Below are positions 1-8,638 of a stretch of DNA of 64,000 nucleotides, in pieces. The position numbers and the translations under genes are program-made. The notes under the pieces were generated by a model, which made no database searches, had not been told where the DNA came from, and saw only the letters and a program-made list of their open reading frames with translations. Position 1 is the first letter of the stretch. Each line of letters begins with the position of its first letter. This DNA comes from Dehalobacter sp. DCA (GTDB taxonomy: Bacteria; Bacillota; Desulfitobacteriia; Desulfitobacteriales; Syntrophobotulaceae). The stretch spans positions 372,001 to 436,000 of the forward strand of contig NC_018866.1 of NCBI RefSeq assembly GCF_000305775.1, written 5' to 3'.

Positions 1-409
1 ACTGCTGTTTCTTGGTTTTATTCTGGATGCCGGACGAATTGTCGATGCGCAAGTATTGGTACAGAGTGCAGCAAATGAGGGAATCCGGCAAGTTACCAGT
101 AAGACAAATATCAATCAACAAATTAAAAATTCCATTAGTGATTATACAGACAGATTGGATTTTGATCAGTTAACCATTGAGGCCAAAGCTGGAGAAACAA
201 AACGAAAAAATTATACGTATCATGCGAACAAAGGATCTCGATTTCAAGAATTACCAAGCTATTATACCTATTTTAACGCGACAGTAACCTTGGAATATGA
301 CGTACCGGTGCTCATGCCGCAGTCAAAATTGTTTTTTGGTGATGAATTTAGGGTATTGTCAACATTTACTTCACAGGTGTTTTTAGAGGGGTATCCTGAG
401 GATGGTTAG
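1..409 (+). CDS. TadE/TadG-like pilus assembly protein, N-terminus cut off by window
   Basis: The frame is open from base 2, so this gene begins before the window; 135 codons are visible. The first visible residues, LLFLGFILDAGRIVDA, look like the end of a membrane helix followed by the D-AGR/VDA type junction of TadE/TadG-like minor pilins, and the rest is a polar beta-rich extracytoplasmic part. It overlaps the next gene by 8 bases (402-409) and two more Tad-like genes follow, so this is the 3' end of a Flp/Tad-type pilus or secretion locus. Family assignment rests on context and architecture. Confidence is moderate because the N-terminus is missing. Confidence 0.6.
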   Translation, partial: LLFLGFILDAGRIVDAQVLVQSAANEGIRQVTSKTNINQQIKNSISDYTDRLDFDQLTIEAKAGETKRKNYTYHANKGSRFQELPSYYTYFNATVTLEYDVPVLMPQSKLFFGDEFRVLSTFTSQVFLEGYPEDG

Positions 410-956
410 AGATATGGAACAGATACGTTTGAAGGGAAGGGTGTTCAATTTGATGCGGGTGCTAAAAAATAAAAATGGACAGGCACTTGTTGAATTTGCC
501 CTGGTACTTCCTTTATTTCTAATGTTAACGTTTGCTGTGATAGATTTAGGGTGGATGATGAATAAGTATCTTACTTTTGATTATGCTTATCGCAATGCGT
601 CTTGGACAATGAGTATAAGCTATGATAGTGATTATTCCCAAACAATCAGTGGAGAATCTGCCAAAAAAGCAATAAAAGAGGCAATGAAAAAGACATCGGC
701 GCTGGTTGATGAGGAAGCATTGTCTGTGAGTGATGCCAAGTTAAAATGTTGGACTGAAAAGAAAGACTACTACACGCCCAAAAGTGGCGGCGGTACAGAT
801 CAAAATACAAAAAAATGGAGATTTGCGCAGATCACAGCCAGTTTAGTTTATACAGTTGAACCGTTGACTCCGGTAGGAAAAGTGATATTCGGAGAACAGC
901 TGACATTTACGAAAAACCTTGAAAAAAATCGACTGATTATGACAAAAGAAGGTTAG
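402..956 (+). CDS. TadE-like minor pilin
   Basis: A 184-residue protein with a basic N-terminus, then the TadE signature: NGQALVEFALVLPLF at about residues 24-38, with the conserved glutamate inside the start of one membrane helix, followed by an extracytoplasmic domain. TadE-like proteins are minor pilins or assembly factors of Flp/Tad pili, anchored in the cytoplasmic membrane. The chosen ATG overlaps the stop of the preceding gene; an in-frame ATG at 414 would drop four residues. It sits between two other Tad-like genes and is very probably co-transcribed with them. Confidence 0.75.
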   Translation: MVRDMEQIRLKGRVFNLMRVLKNKNGQALVEFALVLPLFLMLTFAVIDLGWMMNKYLTFDYAYRNASWTMSISYDSDYSQTISGESAKKAIKEAMKKTSALVDEEALSVSDAKLKCWTEKKDYYTPKSGGGTDQNTKKWRFAQITASLVYTVEPLTPVGKVIFGEQLTFTKNLEKNRLIMTKEG

Positions 957-997
957 CAAATTAAGCGTGTTAGGTCAGAAAGTAGGTGGGTGGCAAT

Positions 998-1480
998 ATG
1001 CCTAAAAGCGTTTGCTTGCCGATGCGTAAACTGTTAAAAAATGAAGATGGAAATATCACAATTCTATTTGCTGTCCTGTTAATTGTATTGTTTGGATTTA
1101 CAGGACTTGTTGTGGATATTGGCGGGATGTACTTAAATCGTTTACACCTGTTTGAGGTTGGACAAATAATCAGAGATGCGCGTTTTAATGAAACATTGGC
1201 GATCGATCATTCAGAAAATCCTGAAGCAACGCTAAATGATATTGCTGACACCTATGCAGTATTAAATGGACTGGATGAAGGCCAGGTAAACGTAGATTAT
1301 TATCAGACAAAACTGACGGAAACAGAACGAAATTACGAATTGGATATTAATCTTACAGATACCTATGATTGCGTATTTATAAAAATCTTCGGCATTGATA
1401 CCCAAACAATTAATGTGACCATACATGGAACCAGTACAGCTGCAAAATCACCCAGAATATGGGCTCCCGGCAGAAAGTAA
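998..1480 (+). CDS. Tad-like (TadG N-terminal type) membrane protein
   Basis: A 160-residue protein. After a short basic leader it carries EDGNITILFAVLLIVLFGF (about residues 16-34), the usual start of Flp pilus assembly TadE/TadG proteins, then one membrane helix ending in VVDIGGMYLNR and a soluble domain. Start: ATG 998 follows an AGGTGGGTGG ribosome site; an in-frame GTG at 986 is possible but lacks that spacing. It is the third gene in a row of this kind and the last one in the locus, since the next 200 bases are a repeat. It probably acts outside the membrane in Tad pilus assembly. Confidence 0.65.
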   Translation: MPKSVCLPMRKLLKNEDGNITILFAVLLIVLFGFTGLVVDIGGMYLNRLHLFEVGQIIRDARFNETLAIDHSENPEATLNDIADTYAVLNGLDEGQVNVDYYQTKLTETERNYELDINLTDTYDCVFIKIFGIDTQTINVTIHGTSTAAKSPRIWAPGRK

Positions 1481-1510
1481 CTAAAAAAATCTGCTAATAA
1501 AAGCCAGAGA

Positions 1511-1623
1511 TTAGGCTATGCAATATATAACCAGCGTAAGCGGAGCATGGATTGCGCAGCGCGGCTGTTTGCGCCAAGGAGGGCGCAACATGCCGGAAGC
1601 GGCTTATATATTGCGTAGCCCTA
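1511..1623. repeat. Long inverted-repeat element, family B copy 1
   Basis: The ends TAGGCTATGCAATATATAA and (read from the other strand) TAGGGCTACGCAATATATAA are near-perfect inverted repeats. Inside lies a second perfect hairpin, TTGCGCC-AAGGAG-GGCGCAA. The core (AAGCGGAGCATGGAT..., AGCGCGGC, AAGGAGG.CGCAAC, AAGCGG) is shared in order with the element at 41133-41287 read on the opposite strand, although the outer arms differ. No ORF is inside. It occupies the gap after the Tad genes. Confidence 0.65.
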
Positions 1624-1761
1624 CCTTGTTAGGTTTTATTAAGTCATACATAAAACGATTCATTTATCAAAAATTCTGAGATTATTAGAAAAATGAATGA
1701 TATAATCAGAACATATGAAATTGGGTTAAACATTAGGCTAAGAAAGGAACAGGCACAGAGG

Positions 1762-2766
1762 ATGAATCAAAGAGATCCGTACTTCGACAACCTGAAATTC
1801 GTGCTGATTGTTTTGGTGGTTGTCGGTCATATGATTGAACCGCTCATTTATATTCCAATCTTCAAATCCATTTATGCGTTCATTTATTCGTTTCATATGC
1901 CGTTGTTTGTTTTTATTTCCGGCTATTTTGCCAAGAATATTGATGATCCGAAATATGAGATAAAAATTATCAGCAAGCTGGTAATACCCTATGTTATTTT
2001 CGAAATGATCTATTCCGTTTTTGACTTTTGGATTTTCCATAAGGAAAGCCTGCATTTTACTTTTTTTACACCGTACTGGATGATGTGGTTTTTATTCAGC
2101 ATGATTATTTGGAAAGCGGCACTGCCTTATGTGGTCAGGATCAGATATGCGCTGCCTGTTACATTTCTTTTCGGCCTTATTGCCGGATATACGGGTGAGC
2201 TGGGTTACTACGCGAGTCTGTCGCGGATTGTTGTTTTCTTTCCGTTTTTCCTGGCAGGCTTTTATTTTGAGAAAAAGCATCTGGAAAAGCTGTTGACGAG
2301 AAATTGGCGCTTCGCTGCTGTCGGTGTTATGCTGCTGGCTTTTCTGACCTTCTGTTATTTTGGTCAGAATTATACCATTTCATGGTTTTATGGAAGCGCA
2401 TCTTATCAGGCGCTAGGCGATACGGAATGGTTTGCAGGTATATACCGCGCAGGTATTTACCTGCTGGCTGCAGTTTTAGGTCTGAGCCTGCTGCTGCTGG
2501 TGCCTGGCAGGAAGATTCCTCTGGTTTCAACGTTGGGGCGCAATACGATGTATACGTATCTGCTTCATGGATTGATCGTAAAGGCCCTTGTTGCATACGG
2601 GTTTTATCAGATTTTGCAGACAGGACCGCAGCGAGCGTTGGTAATAATACTTGGGGCAGCGCTGGCAATCATCCTGGCCTTGAACGGAATCAGAACTTTG
2701 TTTAAATGGATGGTTGAACCCAAGGTGTCTTTTCTTTTTAAGGAGAACAGCAAACAAAATATTTGA
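1762..2766 (+). CDS. Acyltransferase 3 family membrane protein (fucose 4-O-acetylase-like)
   Basis: A polytopic protein of about 334 residues from ATG 1762. It opens with RDPYFDNLKF and VVVGHM, the form typical of acyltransferase family 3 (OafA/NolL/WecH type), with the conserved histidine early in the first helix. About nine or ten hydrophobic segments follow, including the FHMPLFVFISGYF motif near residue 45. Such proteins transfer acetyl or other acyl groups to surface sugars or lipids. The target here is unknown. An upstream in-frame ATG at 1693 would add 23 polar residues; 1762 fits the family start better. It has no obvious operon partner. Confidence 0.8.
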   Translation: MNQRDPYFDNLKFVLIVLVVVGHMIEPLIYIPIFKSIYAFIYSFHMPLFVFISGYFAKNIDDPKYEIKIISKLVIPYVIFEMIYSVFDFWIFHKESLHFTFFTPYWMMWFLFSMIIWKAALPYVVRIRYALPVTFLFGLIAGYTGELGYYASLSRIVVFFPFFLAGFYFEKKHLEKLLTRNWRFAAVGVMLLAFLTFCYFGQNYTISWFYGSASYQALGDTEWFAGIYRAGIYLLAAVLGLSLLLLVPGRKIPLVSTLGRNTMYTYLLHGLIVKALVAYGFYQILQTGPQRALVIILGAALAIILALNGIRTLFKWMVEPKVSFLFKENSKQNI

Positions 2767-2913
2767 AGGCTACATATTGGCGAATATGAAGAGAAGTCAA
2801 ATAATTGGTTAATAAAAATAAATATTGAATTAGAAAATCTCCTTCGGGATACAACTATACGGTCAGTTCTTTGGTGTATTAGAAAGTGTTCGACTATCAA
2901 GGAGGGGATTAGC

Positions 2914-3594
2914 ATAGAAATCAAGCTTGCTGTATTTGATATTGACGGCACCCTGGCACCGACGGACGATCCGATTACTGCCCAGGTAGCCTGTAAATTA
3001 AGATCGCTGGAACGTCAGGGGATCAGAATTGTTTTTATTTCCGGTCGGACGACTTCCTATCTGGCAGGATTGGCCAGGGGAATTGGAATCTGTCAACCTT
3101 TGGTTGCGGGAGAAAACGGCGGCGTTATTTTTGAGCCGCTGCGTAAATGGGAGAAAAAGCTTGAAGCTATCCCGCACCAGGTAGGTGAGGTAATGAAGCA
3201 AGACCTTCTGAAAAAATTTCCGGATCTCTGGTTCCAGCCCAATCAGACGATGCTGACTGCCACACCTAAGGATTTTTCCACGGTTAATTTATTGTATCAG
3301 GCAGTACAAGCTCTAGAACCGGTGAAGAGAAATAAGTATAAAATCAATCGATACGATGATTGTGTAGAGGTCATGCCCAAAGAAAACAGCAAGGGTCGGG
3401 CCCTTGCTGTGGTCAAAGAGATCCTTGGTATTCGCAGTGAGGAAGTCATTGTATTTGGAAATACGATTGTGGATTTGCCAATGAAAGACGAAACAAACGA
3501 TTTCCTTATGATCGGGGATGCAGCCGCTGCGGAAGGTATCAGCAGCTACCCCTGTATAGAAGAAGCTCTCGACTACCTAGAAAGCAATCTATAG
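2914..3594 (+). CDS. HAD-superfamily (Cof-type) hydrolase, apparently without a standard start codon
   Basis: About 226 residues. The N-terminus holds FDIDGTLAP, the HAD motif I with nucleophile Asp9 and Asp11; VFISGRTT gives motif II; GNTIVDLPM near the C-terminus is the acidic motif IV region. It is a phosphatase of unknown substrate, probably cytosolic. The odd point is initiation: a strong GGAGGGG site lies at 2901-2907, but no ATG, GTG or TTG occurs in frame between upstream sequence and the catalytic aspartate. Candidates are ATA at 2914 (good spacing) or ATT at 2908. An ATG-style prediction would start about 156 bases later and lose the nucleophile. It is followed by a hairpin and a convergent gene. 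Confidence 0.75.
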   Translation: MEIKLAVFDIDGTLAPTDDPITAQVACKLRSLERQGIRIVFISGRTTSYLAGLARGIGICQPLVAGENGGVIFEPLRKWEKKLEAIPHQVGEVMKQDLLKKFPDLWFQPNQTMLTATPKDFSTVNLLYQAVQALEPVKRNKYKINRYDDCVEVMPKENSKGRALAVVKEILGIRSEEVIVFGNTIVDLPMKDETNDFLMIGDAAAAEGISSYPCIEEALDYLESNL

Positions 3595-3622
3595 TTTACA
3601 TAGTTTCTAGCATGCAGATTTA

Positions 3623-3656
3623 CGGGCCAATAGCCGAAAAGCGGTATTATAGCCCG
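3623..3656. terminator. Hairpin between convergent genes
   Basis: A nested hairpin, CGGGC...GCCCG outside and CCG-AAAA-CGG inside with partly paired sequence between, lies between the HAD gene (+) and the FAD oxidoreductase (-). The position suggests a bidirectional transcription end, but there is no clear T run, so this is tentative. Confidence 0.35.
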
Positions 3657-3689
3657 CAGATAAGCCAAAACCTATAAGCCAGCTAAGCT

Positions 3690-5078
3690 TCAAGCCTTCT
3701 TTAGTATATTGCGGGCGACGTAGATGCCGCTGGCTGCGGATTGGGACAGGGAGCGTGTAATCCCCGCGCCGTCGCCGATCGCATAAAAATTCGGATACTT
3801 CGTTTCAAGTTGTTTATTTAACTGTGGCCTGGCCGAATAGAATTTCACTTCAACGCCGTAAAGCAATGTATCATAGTTCGCCGTCCCGGGTGCGATTTTA
3901 TCCAGTTTATAGATCATTTCAATGATATTATCGAGATGGCGTTTCGGAAGGACAAGTCCAAGATCACCGGCGTTCGCGGATTGCAAAGTGGGTTTGGTGA
4001 ATGATTTCATCATTCTTTTTTCATTTGTCCGCCGGCCTTTAATCAGGTCGCCGAAGCGCTGAACGATGACACCATCGCCAAGCATGTTGGAAAGCGTGGC
4101 GATATATTTGCCATACTTTAATGGTTCGTTGAACGGAGAAGTAAATTTATTGCAGACCAGCAGCGCAAAATTGGTATTGTTGCTATTCAGTTTATCGTCG
4201 GAATAGCTGTGACCGTTTACAGTAAGTACGCCGACGGTATTTTCTGTGACGACATGTCCCTGGGGATTCATGCAGAAGGTTTTGACCAGATCATTGTATT
4301 TCCGGGTGTAGTAATGCAACTTAGCCTCGTAGACTTCATCGGTGATCTGACTGAACACTTCGTAAGGAAGTTCGACTCTGACGCCGAGATCAATTTGATT
4401 GTTCGTCATCGGAATATTCATTTTCCTGCATAATGAAGTAAACCACTCGCTTCCAACCCGGCCAACCGCGCAGACCAGACGGTCACAGGAATATTCCCCA
4501 CTGGCTGCGGACAAAATATACCTGTCTTGATCCTGGGAGATATCGATGATTTCTGTCTTATGTCTGATTTCAACTTTGTCTTTTAAAAAGTTGAAGATAT
4601 TGGTCATGATTTTAAGATTATTCTCAGTGCCAAGGTGTTTGACTTCGGCCTGGAGAAGATGAAGATCATTTTGGAGTGCAATTTTTCCGATTTCGCGCGC
4701 TTTGGGAGTCTGGGTACTGAAACGTTTGGTCGTTGCACCAAAGTCAACAAGAATGGAATCCATATACTCTATCAGATCCATGACATTGTCATTGGAGACA
4801 TACTCATTCAGCCAGCCACCAAATTCGGTGGTAAAATTATATTTTCCGTCAGAAAAGGAACCGCACCCTCCGAACCCCTCCATGATCGCACAGGTCGGGC
4901 AATTGGCACATTTTACTGATTTGTTTTCGGTTAGGGGGCATTTTCGGTCGCGTATACTGTTTCCTTTTTCAAAAATGCAGATATTAAGCTTAGGGTTGTG
5001 TTTGATCAGTTCATAGGCACACATTATACCGGAGATTCCACCGCCGACAATACCGATATCATAATGTTTCATGATCAT
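3690..5078 (-). CDS. FAD-dependent oxidoreductase (uncharacterised dehydrogenase family, COG2509-like)
   Basis: A 462-residue flavoprotein. Residues 8-17 (IGIVGGGISG) form the Rossmann GxGxxG dinucleotide site, FEKG near 36-39 ends the second strand, and a C-terminal GDGAG (about residue 439) completes FAD binding. Cysteines 47, 57, 60, 63 and 72 lie in a CPLT...C..C..C pattern typical of this family and might bind metal or take part in redox. Substrate is unknown. Start ATG 5078 has GAGAGGACT just upstream; ATG 5072 is a possible alternative. It stands alone on the minus strand, divergent from the next gene. Confidence 0.8.
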   Translation of the reverse strand: MIMKHYDIGIVGGGISGIMCAYELIKHNPKLNICIFEKGNSIRDRKCPLTENKSVKCANCPTCAIMEGFGGCGSFSDGKYNFTTEFGGWLNEYVSNDNVMDLIEYMDSILVDFGATTKRFSTQTPKAREIGKIALQNDLHLLQAEVKHLGTENNLKIMTNIFNFLKDKVEIRHKTEIIDISQDQDRYILSAASGEYSCDRLVCAVGRVGSEWFTSLCRKMNIPMTNNQIDLGVRVELPYEVFSQITDEVYEAKLHYYTRKYNDLVKTFCMNPQGHVVTENTVGVLTVNGHSYSDDKLNSNNTNFALLVCNKFTSPFNEPLKYGKYIATLSNMLGDGVIVQRFGDLIKGRRTNEKRMMKSFTKPTLQSANAGDLGLVLPKRHLDNIIEMIYKLDKIAPGTANYDTLLYGVEVKFYSARPQLNKQLETKYPNFYAIGDGAGITRSLSQSAASGIYVARNILKKA

Positions 5079-5153
5079 AGTCCTCTCATTTCAAATGATT
5101 CAACCCATAAAAAAGTATAGCATTTGTCTTTTGGAAAAGGAAGTGAAAGTCGT

Positions 5154-6572
5154 TTGCCAAGTCCCGGCATGCTCGTTTACTTTGCTTTTATTCTTTTGAT
5201 CATAATCGCCATTTCTTTTAAGAAAAAACCGGTAATCATTGCTGCCATTGGACTTCTGGCCGTAGGCGTGCTGGATACCGGCAGCTTCTTTGGGGGAATT
5301 CAGGCTGCCTTTCGGGGGTTTCTCCTGACAGCTGCGGATCTGCTTCCGATCATCCTGCTGATCGGATTGGTGGTCGCTATGACCGGCATGCTGAAAGAAA
5401 CGAAAACGGAAACCATCCTGATCAAGCCAATTCTGAAGATTAAAAATGCCGCTTATTTGTACTGGCTCGCAGGGGTCATGCTGCTTACCTTTAGTTTATT
5501 TCTGTGGCCAACGCCTGCAGTTTCCCTGCTGGGGGCTTTGATCCTTCCACTGATTCACCGCAGCCGGATCCCTCCGCTTGGTTTGGCGGTTGGTCTATGC
5601 ATTTTTGGCGAAGGAATTGCGCTGGCAGGTGATTACGTGATTCAGGGTGCGCCCAGTCTTAGCGCCAGGTCAGCCGGCGTCGCTCTGGAGCAGGTCTTAC
5701 GGCAGTCTCTGCCGCTTGTATGCGGAAGCGGGATCATCGCTTCTTTGATTGGCTTTCGGATGATGCTGGTCCAGCAGAAGAAAAACATTCCTGCGTACGT
5801 GGTGGCAGACAACAGGGAACTACTGGACGGGCAGAAGGGGGAGGAGCAGCAAAAAGAACTTGATGTACTTCCTCCGACAAAGCAAAATCATCAGATTCAG
5901 AAAAGAAAAAGAACGGTCCTGGCCCTGGCAGCAGCTGCATTTTACTTGTTGGCAGTGATCTGGCTGATCTATGGTAGACTGCGGGGAGACAGTGCTGTAG
6001 CGGTTATCGGCGGCGTAACGCTGCTTGTCCTAATTTTTGGCACGATTTTGACTGATTATAAGACATCTTTTAATACTTTTGGGCGTCATATCCAGACTGG
6101 GATGAAGTTTTCGATGGAGGTATTTGCCCCGATCGTTGTAATATCAGGTTTCTTCCTCCTCGGGACGCATTCCGGTTATGAAAATGTCCTGCTGCACCAA
6201 GGGGCGGGCTATCTGGAACAGCTGGCCTATAAGTTATCTGGTATCGTGGTGCTTAATAAGTATTCCTGTGCTTTGCTGGTGATGCTGACAGCGGTATTGG
6301 GGGCAATGAGCGGATCCGGTTTCGCTGCTCTGCCGTTAACCGGCGGGATTGCGGCGGCTCTCGGCCAGGCGGCCGGAATTTCAGCCGTTCCTTTGGCCGT
6401 TCTGGGACAGGTTACGGCGATCTGGACAGACGCTGCAGTGATTCCATGGGGATTTCCGGCTATTGTTAGTGCAGTCACCCAAACGGAAGCCGCACAGATT
6501 GTCCGGCTGAATGTGCTGCCCTGGCTGGCTGCACTTTGTTTCAGCCTCATATGGACCTTATTCAGTTATTGA
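5154..6572 (+). CDS. Integral membrane protein, GntP/ion-transporter-superfamily-like permease
   Basis: About 472 residues with roughly 11-12 hydrophobic helices and a hydrophilic loop near residues 208-255. Repeated features such as LLPIILLIGLVVAMTG and a glycine-rich MSGSGFAALPLTGG stretch in the last third resemble GntP/NhaC/citrate-type secondary transporters of the ion-transporter superfamily. That resemblance is only architectural; the substrate is not recognisable. The TTG at 5154 has GGAAG ten bases upstream; TTG 5124 and ATG 5169 are alternatives. It is a single gene, divergent from the FAD oxidoreductase and followed by a small leader ORF. Confidence 0.55.
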   Translation: MPSPGMLVYFAFILLIIIAISFKKKPVIIAAIGLLAVGVLDTGSFFGGIQAAFRGFLLTAADLLPIILLIGLVVAMTGMLKETKTETILIKPILKIKNAAYLYWLAGVMLLTFSLFLWPTPAVSLLGALILPLIHRSRIPPLGLAVGLCIFGEGIALAGDYVIQGAPSLSARSAGVALEQVLRQSLPLVCGSGIIASLIGFRMMLVQQKKNIPAYVVADNRELLDGQKGEEQQKELDVLPPTKQNHQIQKRKRTVLALAAAAFYLLAVIWLIYGRLRGDSAVAVIGGVTLLVLIFGTILTDYKTSFNTFGRHIQTGMKFSMEVFAPIVVISGFFLLGTHSGYENVLLHQGAGYLEQLAYKLSGIVVLNKYSCALLVMLTAVLGAMSGSGFAALPLTGGIAAALGQAAGISAVPLAVLGQVTAIWTDAAVIPWGFPAIVSAVTQTEAAQIVRLNVLPWLAALCFSLIWTLFSY

Positions 6573-6622
6573 AGCAATAAGGTTGTATATGTATTTTATT
6601 CGATAAAGAAGGAGAATTTTGT

Positions 6623-6667
6623 ATGATTGTAGAACTACATCCAGAGTGTAATGACAGTCATTTTTAA
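6623..6667 (+). CDS. Possible 14-residue leader peptide MIVELHPECNDSHF
   Basis: A 15-codon reading frame with an excellent ribosome site (AAGAAGGAG, spacing 8) and ATG at 6623, ending in TAA 22 bases before the ATG of the PRC-barrel gene, whose own site GGGAGG follows. The strength of the initiation site for so short a frame suggests a translated leader or uORF. There is no repeated codon or terminator hairpin to suggest classic attenuation. It may be chance. Confidence 0.3.
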   Translation: MIVELHPECNDSHF

Positions 6668-6688
6668 TAGGCGGGAGGATATCGGAAA

Positions 6689-7528
6689 ATGAAGTCTTCG
6701 GCAGAAATTCGGGGCTTGAAAATTATCAGCATAAATGAAGGAAAGCAAATCAGCACTGTCAAAGACATCATCATCAATTCTGAGGATGGGAGTTTGGCTT
6801 TCTTTGTTATCGACCAGCCGTCAGATTATTTTGGTGCAAGATTAATCGCTTACGCCGATATCCTGGGATTAGGGGATTATGCATTAATCATCAATGACAG
6901 CACCGTTGTTCAAGATGTTGCGCATAACGACCTTGCTGTGGAACTTCTAAAAAAAGATGTCAAGGTCGTTAGTTCTCAGGTTCTGACGACCCGGGGGTGC
7001 CTGATAGGTCAGGTGAAGGAAATACTGTTCAATGAAACAACCGGAACGATTGCAGCCTGTGAGGTTGTTGATCCGCAGGGGAAATGCAGCGAATTTAAGT
7101 GTGATCACGTGATTACGTACGGTAAGGAGATCATTCTGATTGATGACAATCCTTCTGCAGGAAAACAAGCCAAGGAACTGATCAAGCCGGAACGAAACAA
7201 GGCGTCAGAGGCATCCGAGCCATCGAGCGGTAAGGAGAGCCCGGCCTTGAGTGAAAAAGAGCTTCTGAAGAAGAAAATCGAACAGTTCGGTAAGAGTGAA
7301 AGTTTGCTGAAGACAGCTGAAAATAGCGGGACAATCATATATCCGGAGGATTTCAATGTCTTTGAGCAGCGCCAGCTTCAGTTCCTGCTCGGAAAAACGC
7401 TGAATAATGACATTCAGCTTGAGGACGGTACAGTATTAAAAGCAGGAGAGCAAATTACGGGTGAGAATCTCTCCGGGGTGAAAAACCGCAGCACATTAAT
7501 GCAGTTGACAGCTCATGTTGTAAAATAG
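6689..7528 (+). CDS. PRC-barrel domain protein with two barrels and a charged C-terminal part
   Basis: 279 residues, no signal peptide. Two PRC-barrel-like units are visible, about residues 5-75 (RGLKIIS...TVKDIIIN) and 88-155 (LTTRGCLIGQVKEILFN), each with the G-x-V-KDI/KEI strand pattern. A lysine/glutamate/serine-rich linker (160-200) and a further beta-rich segment to the end follow. PRC barrels bind RNA, proteins or ligands in ribosome maturation and sporulation proteins; the role here is unknown. It is probably co-transcribed with the small membrane protein 12 bases downstream. A second PRC-barrel gene lies at 34737. Confidence 0.75.
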   Translation: MKSSAEIRGLKIISINEGKQISTVKDIIINSEDGSLAFFVIDQPSDYFGARLIAYADILGLGDYALIINDSTVVQDVAHNDLAVELLKKDVKVVSSQVLTTRGCLIGQVKEILFNETTGTIAACEVVDPQGKCSEFKCDHVITYGKEIILIDDNPSAGKQAKELIKPERNKASEASEPSSGKESPALSEKELLKKKIEQFGKSESLLKTAENSGTIIYPEDFNVFEQRQLQFLLGKTLNNDIQLEDGTVLKAGEQITGENLSGVKNRSTLMQLTAHVVK

Positions 7529-7540
7529 GGTGGAAATAAA

Positions 7541-7918
7541 ATGAATGCTACGAATTTTGCACTGGTTTGCACCGTCCTCTTAACGGTCATATTCTGCTCT
7601 GTCGGGATATATCTGCTTGTACTGCTGCGTTCAGCACGCCGGACTATGCAAGTAATGGACAGTGCATTCAACACAGTCCGAGAGACTGCTGTCAAAGCTG
7701 AAGAATTTATCGGAGAGGCACAGGAAACCTTAAACGTCATTAATGCGAAATTGCCTGAAATGGTGGAAAATTTAGCCGCTTCTGCAGCCAATATCCAATC
7801 GGTCAGTGAAACGGCCAGAGTTCAGCTTGTTGATGAAAATGAATCGGGACAGCAAAAAAGAACGGGCAGATTTATGTTCAAAGGGTATTCGTTCTGGAAA
7901 AAGCTAAAGAAGCACTAA
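7541..7918 (+). CDS. Small membrane-anchored coiled-coil protein (DUF948-like)
   Basis: 125 residues: one N-terminal membrane helix (about residues 6-29), then a long amphipathic helix of the SARRTMQVMDSAFNTVRETA type (30-95) and a basic C-terminus. The layout matches DUF948-type envelope proteins of Firmicutes, whose function is unknown. It starts 12 bases after the PRC-barrel gene behind a GGTGGAAA site, so the two are likely one operon. The next gene is convergent. Confidence 0.65.
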   Translation: MNATNFALVCTVLLTVIFCSVGIYLLVLLRSARRTMQVMDSAFNTVRETAVKAEEFIGEAQETLNVINAKLPEMVENLAASAANIQSVSETARVQLVDENESGQQKRTGRFMFKGYSFWKKLKKH

Positions 7919-7956
7919 TGTTTAAGAACTATCATTTTATTCAGGAAGAATTGATA

Positions 7957-8610
7957 CTAGGAAGCGCTGGTAAATGCCGGACAGCAGTCTTTCAAAGGAC
8001 AGACCGGGCATTCCGGCTTCCGGGCATGGCAAAGTTTGCGACCGTGAAAAATCAAACGGTGATGGGTATCAATCCATAGTTCCATAGGGATAAGAGCGGT
8101 AAGCTCTTTTTCTACTTTAGAAGGGTCTTTTTCCCGGGACAGGCCGAGCCGATTGGCAACCCTCAGCACGTGGGTATCCACAGGCAAAGCGGGAATGCCA
8201 TAGGCGTTTGCTAAGACTACTCCGGCTGTTTTACGGCCAACGCCCGGCATTTTTACGAGGTCATCCAGATTCGAGGGGACATCTCCGTGATGTTCTTCAA
8301 TGAGCAGCTCGCAGGTCTGCAGAATATTTTTGGCTTTGGTGCGGAAGAGTCCGATCGGGTGAATGATTTCTTCAAACTCGCGGGGAGTGATCTCCAACAT
8401 CTTTTTGGGAGTGGGGCAGCGTTCGAAAAGTACGGCTGTTACTTTGTTGACCTTTTGGTCTGTGGTCTGGGCGCTGAGAATCGTGGCGACAAGGAGTTCA
8501 AAGGGGTTGCGGAAATTTAGCTCACAGTGTGCTTCAGGATAGGTTTGTTCTAAAATATGAAGAATGCGGTTTATTTTACAATCACGCATCATAAGTCTGT
8601 TGGGTTCCAT
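7957..8610 (-). CDS. nth: Endonuclease III
   Basis: 217 residues with every hallmark of Nth, the DNA glycosylase/AP lyase of base excision repair for oxidised pyrimidines. It has the helix-hairpin-helix MPGVGRKTAGVV with catalytic Lys127, catalytic Asp145 in LPVDTHVLRVANR, and the C-terminal [4Fe-4S] cluster Cys194-x6-Cys201-x2-Cys204-x5-Cys210. The ATG at 8610 has AAGGAG with good spacing; ATG 8613 is adjacent, and a longer frame reaches 8661 into the upstream gene. It follows the kinase-like gene on the same strand with a 28-base gap, so the two may be co-transcribed. Confidence 0.95.
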   Translation of the reverse strand: MEPNRLMMRDCKINRILHILEQTYPEAHCELNFRNPFELLVATILSAQTTDQKVNKVTAVLFERCPTPKKMLEITPREFEEIIHPIGLFRTKAKNILQTCELLIEEHHGDVPSNLDDLVKMPGVGRKTAGVVLANAYGIPALPVDTHVLRVANRLGLSREKDPSKVEKELTALIPMELWIDTHHRLIFHGRKLCHARKPECPVCPLKDCCPAFTSAS

Positions 8611-8638
8611 CATTTTCTCCTTGAATGATTTGTTATGA

